DNA from: an uncultured bacterium
GTDB taxonomy: Bacteria; Actinomycetota; Actinomycetes; S36-B12
NCBI GenBank assembly: GCA_903908025.1
Contig: CAIVQM010000394.1
Span: 1 to 5,887, forward strand
Reading direction: 5' to 3'
DNA: 5,887 nucleotides
Below the pieces are notes generated by a model. It saw only the letters and a list, made by a program, of their open reading frames with translations. It did not search any database and was not told the DNA's origin. This document shows, one piece after another, positions 4,916 to 5,887 of this stretch. Made by a program: the position numbers and the translations under genes. How positions within the stretch are numbered: position 1 is the first letter of the stretch; each line of letters begins with the position of its first letter.

Positions 4916-5320
4916 ATGACGCAACGCGCTGCGAGCGCACCTGTCTCTCACGGACGAGGCGGCCGATGGAGCCGCTTCAACCGGACTCAGGCGCAGGTCG
5001 AGGCCGAGGAACTACGCGATCAGGTGCACGGCACCGATCTCGAGGGACTGACCACCATCGACTGCTGCACCCCTGGGCAGACCGTCACCGTTCGCGGCAT
5101 GGTTCGCAGCGTCACGATGCGGCCCCGCAGCACCGTGCCAGCACTCGAGATCGAGCTGTACGACGGTTCCGGTTCCGTTTCTGTCATCTGGCTTGGTCGG
5201 CGACGTATCCCCGGCATCGACCCGGGACGCACGATCGTGGTGCACGGCCGCCTCACCTGCAACGCGGCCGATCCCACGATCTACAACCCGCGCTACGAGC
5301 TGAAGCCCGCGACGGGATGA
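4916..5320 (+). CDS. OB-fold nucleic-acid-binding protein
   Basis: A 134-residue protein. The N-terminal 35 residues are basic, then helical (GGRWSRFNRTQAQVEAEELR, 15-34). Residues about 47-131 form an OB-fold: VTVRGMVRSVTMRP (57-70), PALEIELYDGSGSVSVIWLG (75-94), RRIPGIDPGRTIVVHGRL (96-113) and IYNPRYEL (122-129). This resembles the anticodon-type OB domain (tRNA_anti-like) as in RecG, and is the small OB protein encoded near dut in Actinobacteria. It probably binds single-stranded DNA or RNA, but no catalytic residues are seen and the partner is unknown. It starts 9 nt after the DUF3710 stop with only a weak GAGA upstream, and its stop overlaps the next start (ATGA). It is likely part of one transcript from the thioesterase onward. 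Confidence 0.9.
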   Translation: MTQRAASAPVSHGRGGRWSRFNRTQAQVEAEELRDQVHGTDLEGLTTIDCCTPGQTVTVRGMVRSVTMRPRSTVPALEIELYDGSGSVSVIWLGRRRIPGIDPGRTIVVHGRLTCNAADPTIYNPRYELKPATG

Positions 5321-5887
5321 CGACACCCGAGGACGAGCCCGAGTTCGAGACACCCACCGAGGTACGCGCCGAGGCGGTGCTCCTGGAGCGAGCCATCGGC
5401 GGCTGGCGCGGGGTGATCGACTCGGGCCTGCCCACCGCAGTCTTCGTCATCTCGTATGTCGTCACGTCGCGCAACCTGCGATCCTCGCTGATCGCAGCCA
5501 TCGCCGCGGGTGTCGTCATCGTCATCTGGCGGCTCATCCGTCACGAGAAGCTCGGACAGGTGGCAGCGGGCTTCGTCGGGCTCGCCTTCTCCGCGTGGTG
5601 GGCGTCACGGAACGACAACGCCTCCGATATCTACCTGCCGGGGATGCTGACGAACCTTGGCTACGGCATGGCGTTCTTCATCTCGATCATCGTGCGCTGG
5701 CCACTGCTCGGCATCGCGATGGGCCTGCTCACCGGCGAGGGCACCAGTTGGCGCAAGGATCCGGTCCTTCGGCGCACCTACGCTGCCGCGTCGTGGATCT
5801 GGGTGGGACTGTTCTTCGGTCGCCTGATCGTCCAGACCCCGATGTACCTCGCTGGGTGGGTCGAGGTGCAGGGGATCGTCAAGATCG
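5317..5887 (+). CDS. DUF3159 membrane protein (3' end outside the window)
   Basis: The first 190 residues are visible, starting MTTPEDEPEFETPTEVRAEA. An acidic cytoplasmic N-terminus (1-20) is followed by an amphipathic stretch, LLERAIGGWRGVIDSGLPT. Hydrophobic helices lie at about 38-50, 57-74, 82-97, 112-127 (with a continuation, LLGIAMGLLTG, 130-140) and 156-173. The DNASDIYLPGMLTN segment (100-113) and IVRWPLLG (125-132) are characteristic of DUF3159, an actinobacterial polytopic membrane family of unknown function that usually sits between the OB-fold gene and a Trk-type potassium uptake regulator. Whether a trk gene follows here lies outside the window. The ATG overlaps the OB-fold stop codon (ATGA), so translation is probably coupled. 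No frameshift is seen up to the window edge. Confidence 0.9.
   Translation, partial: MTTPEDEPEFETPTEVRAEAVLLERAIGGWRGVIDSGLPTAVFVISYVVTSRNLRSSLIAAIAAGVVIVIWRLIRHEKLGQVAAGFVGLAFSAWWASRNDNASDIYLPGMLTNLGYGMAFFISIIVRWPLLGIAMGLLTGEGTSWRKDPVLRRTYAAASWIWVGLFFGRLIVQTPMYLAGWVEVQGIVKI

Noticed and set aside
1..5887. tRNA, rRNA, CRISPR array, toxin-antitoxin, phage or defence genes
   Set aside because: No cloverleaf-like sequence, regular spaced repeats or recognisable proteins of these kinds were seen. The window reads as conserved housekeeping DNA with uniform composition.

Overview
This window looks like a core chromosomal region of a high-GC actinobacterium. GC is strongly biased to third codon positions, some starts are GTG, genes are tightly packed, and nearly every gene belongs to a family typical of, or restricted to, Actinobacteria (DUF4193, DUF3093, DUF3710, DUF4235, DUF3159, and the small OB-fold protein beside dut). 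From memory, the order suhB-like / DUF4193 / DUF3093 / dut / DUF3710 / OB-fold / DUF3159 matches the dut neighbourhood of Mycobacterium tuberculosis and Streptomyces. A Nocardioidaceae/Propionibacteriales-like host is possible, but the sequence alone does not settle the genus. No mobile element, CRISPR array, rRNA or tRNA was seen.

Layout. (1) 1-251, minus: the N-terminal 83 residues of an MFS-type transporter that runs off the left edge. It diverges from (2) 296-1129, plus: an inositol monophosphatase family enzyme, across 44 bp that hold an inverted repeat. (3) 1131-1649, minus: a gamma-carbonic-anhydrase-like left-handed beta-helix protein, whose stop codon lies 1 nt from that of the phosphatase. 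(4) 1650-1839: divergent regulatory gap with a perfect 7-5-7 inverted repeat. (5) 1840-2136, plus: a DUF4193 acidic zinc-ribbon protein. (6) 2137-2310: convergent gap dominated by a very strong hairpin (2202-2253), followed by sequence able to form alternative pairings. (7) 2311-2598 and 2622-3080, minus: a two-gene operon, DUF3093 first and DUF4235 second, both membrane proteins. (8) 3081-3148: short divergent gap with an inverted repeat. (9) 3149-5887, plus: an operon of PaaI-like thioesterase, dut, DUF3710, OB-fold protein and DUF3159, the last cut by the right edge. Two junctions overlap by 4 nt (GTGA and ATGA).

How the genes may work together: dUTPase cleans dUTP from the nucleotide pool and makes dUMP for thymidylate synthesis. 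The OB-fold protein looks like a nucleic-acid binder, and DUF3710/DUF3159 are conserved dut neighbours without an assigned role. The conserved order suggests a shared housekeeping function, but the sequence does not show what it is.

No clearly new system is visible. The points most worth a second look are the hairpin region at 2202-2283, the altered metal-ligand position in the carbonic-anhydrase-like protein, the palindromes in the three divergent gaps, and the uncharacterised proteins coupled to dut.
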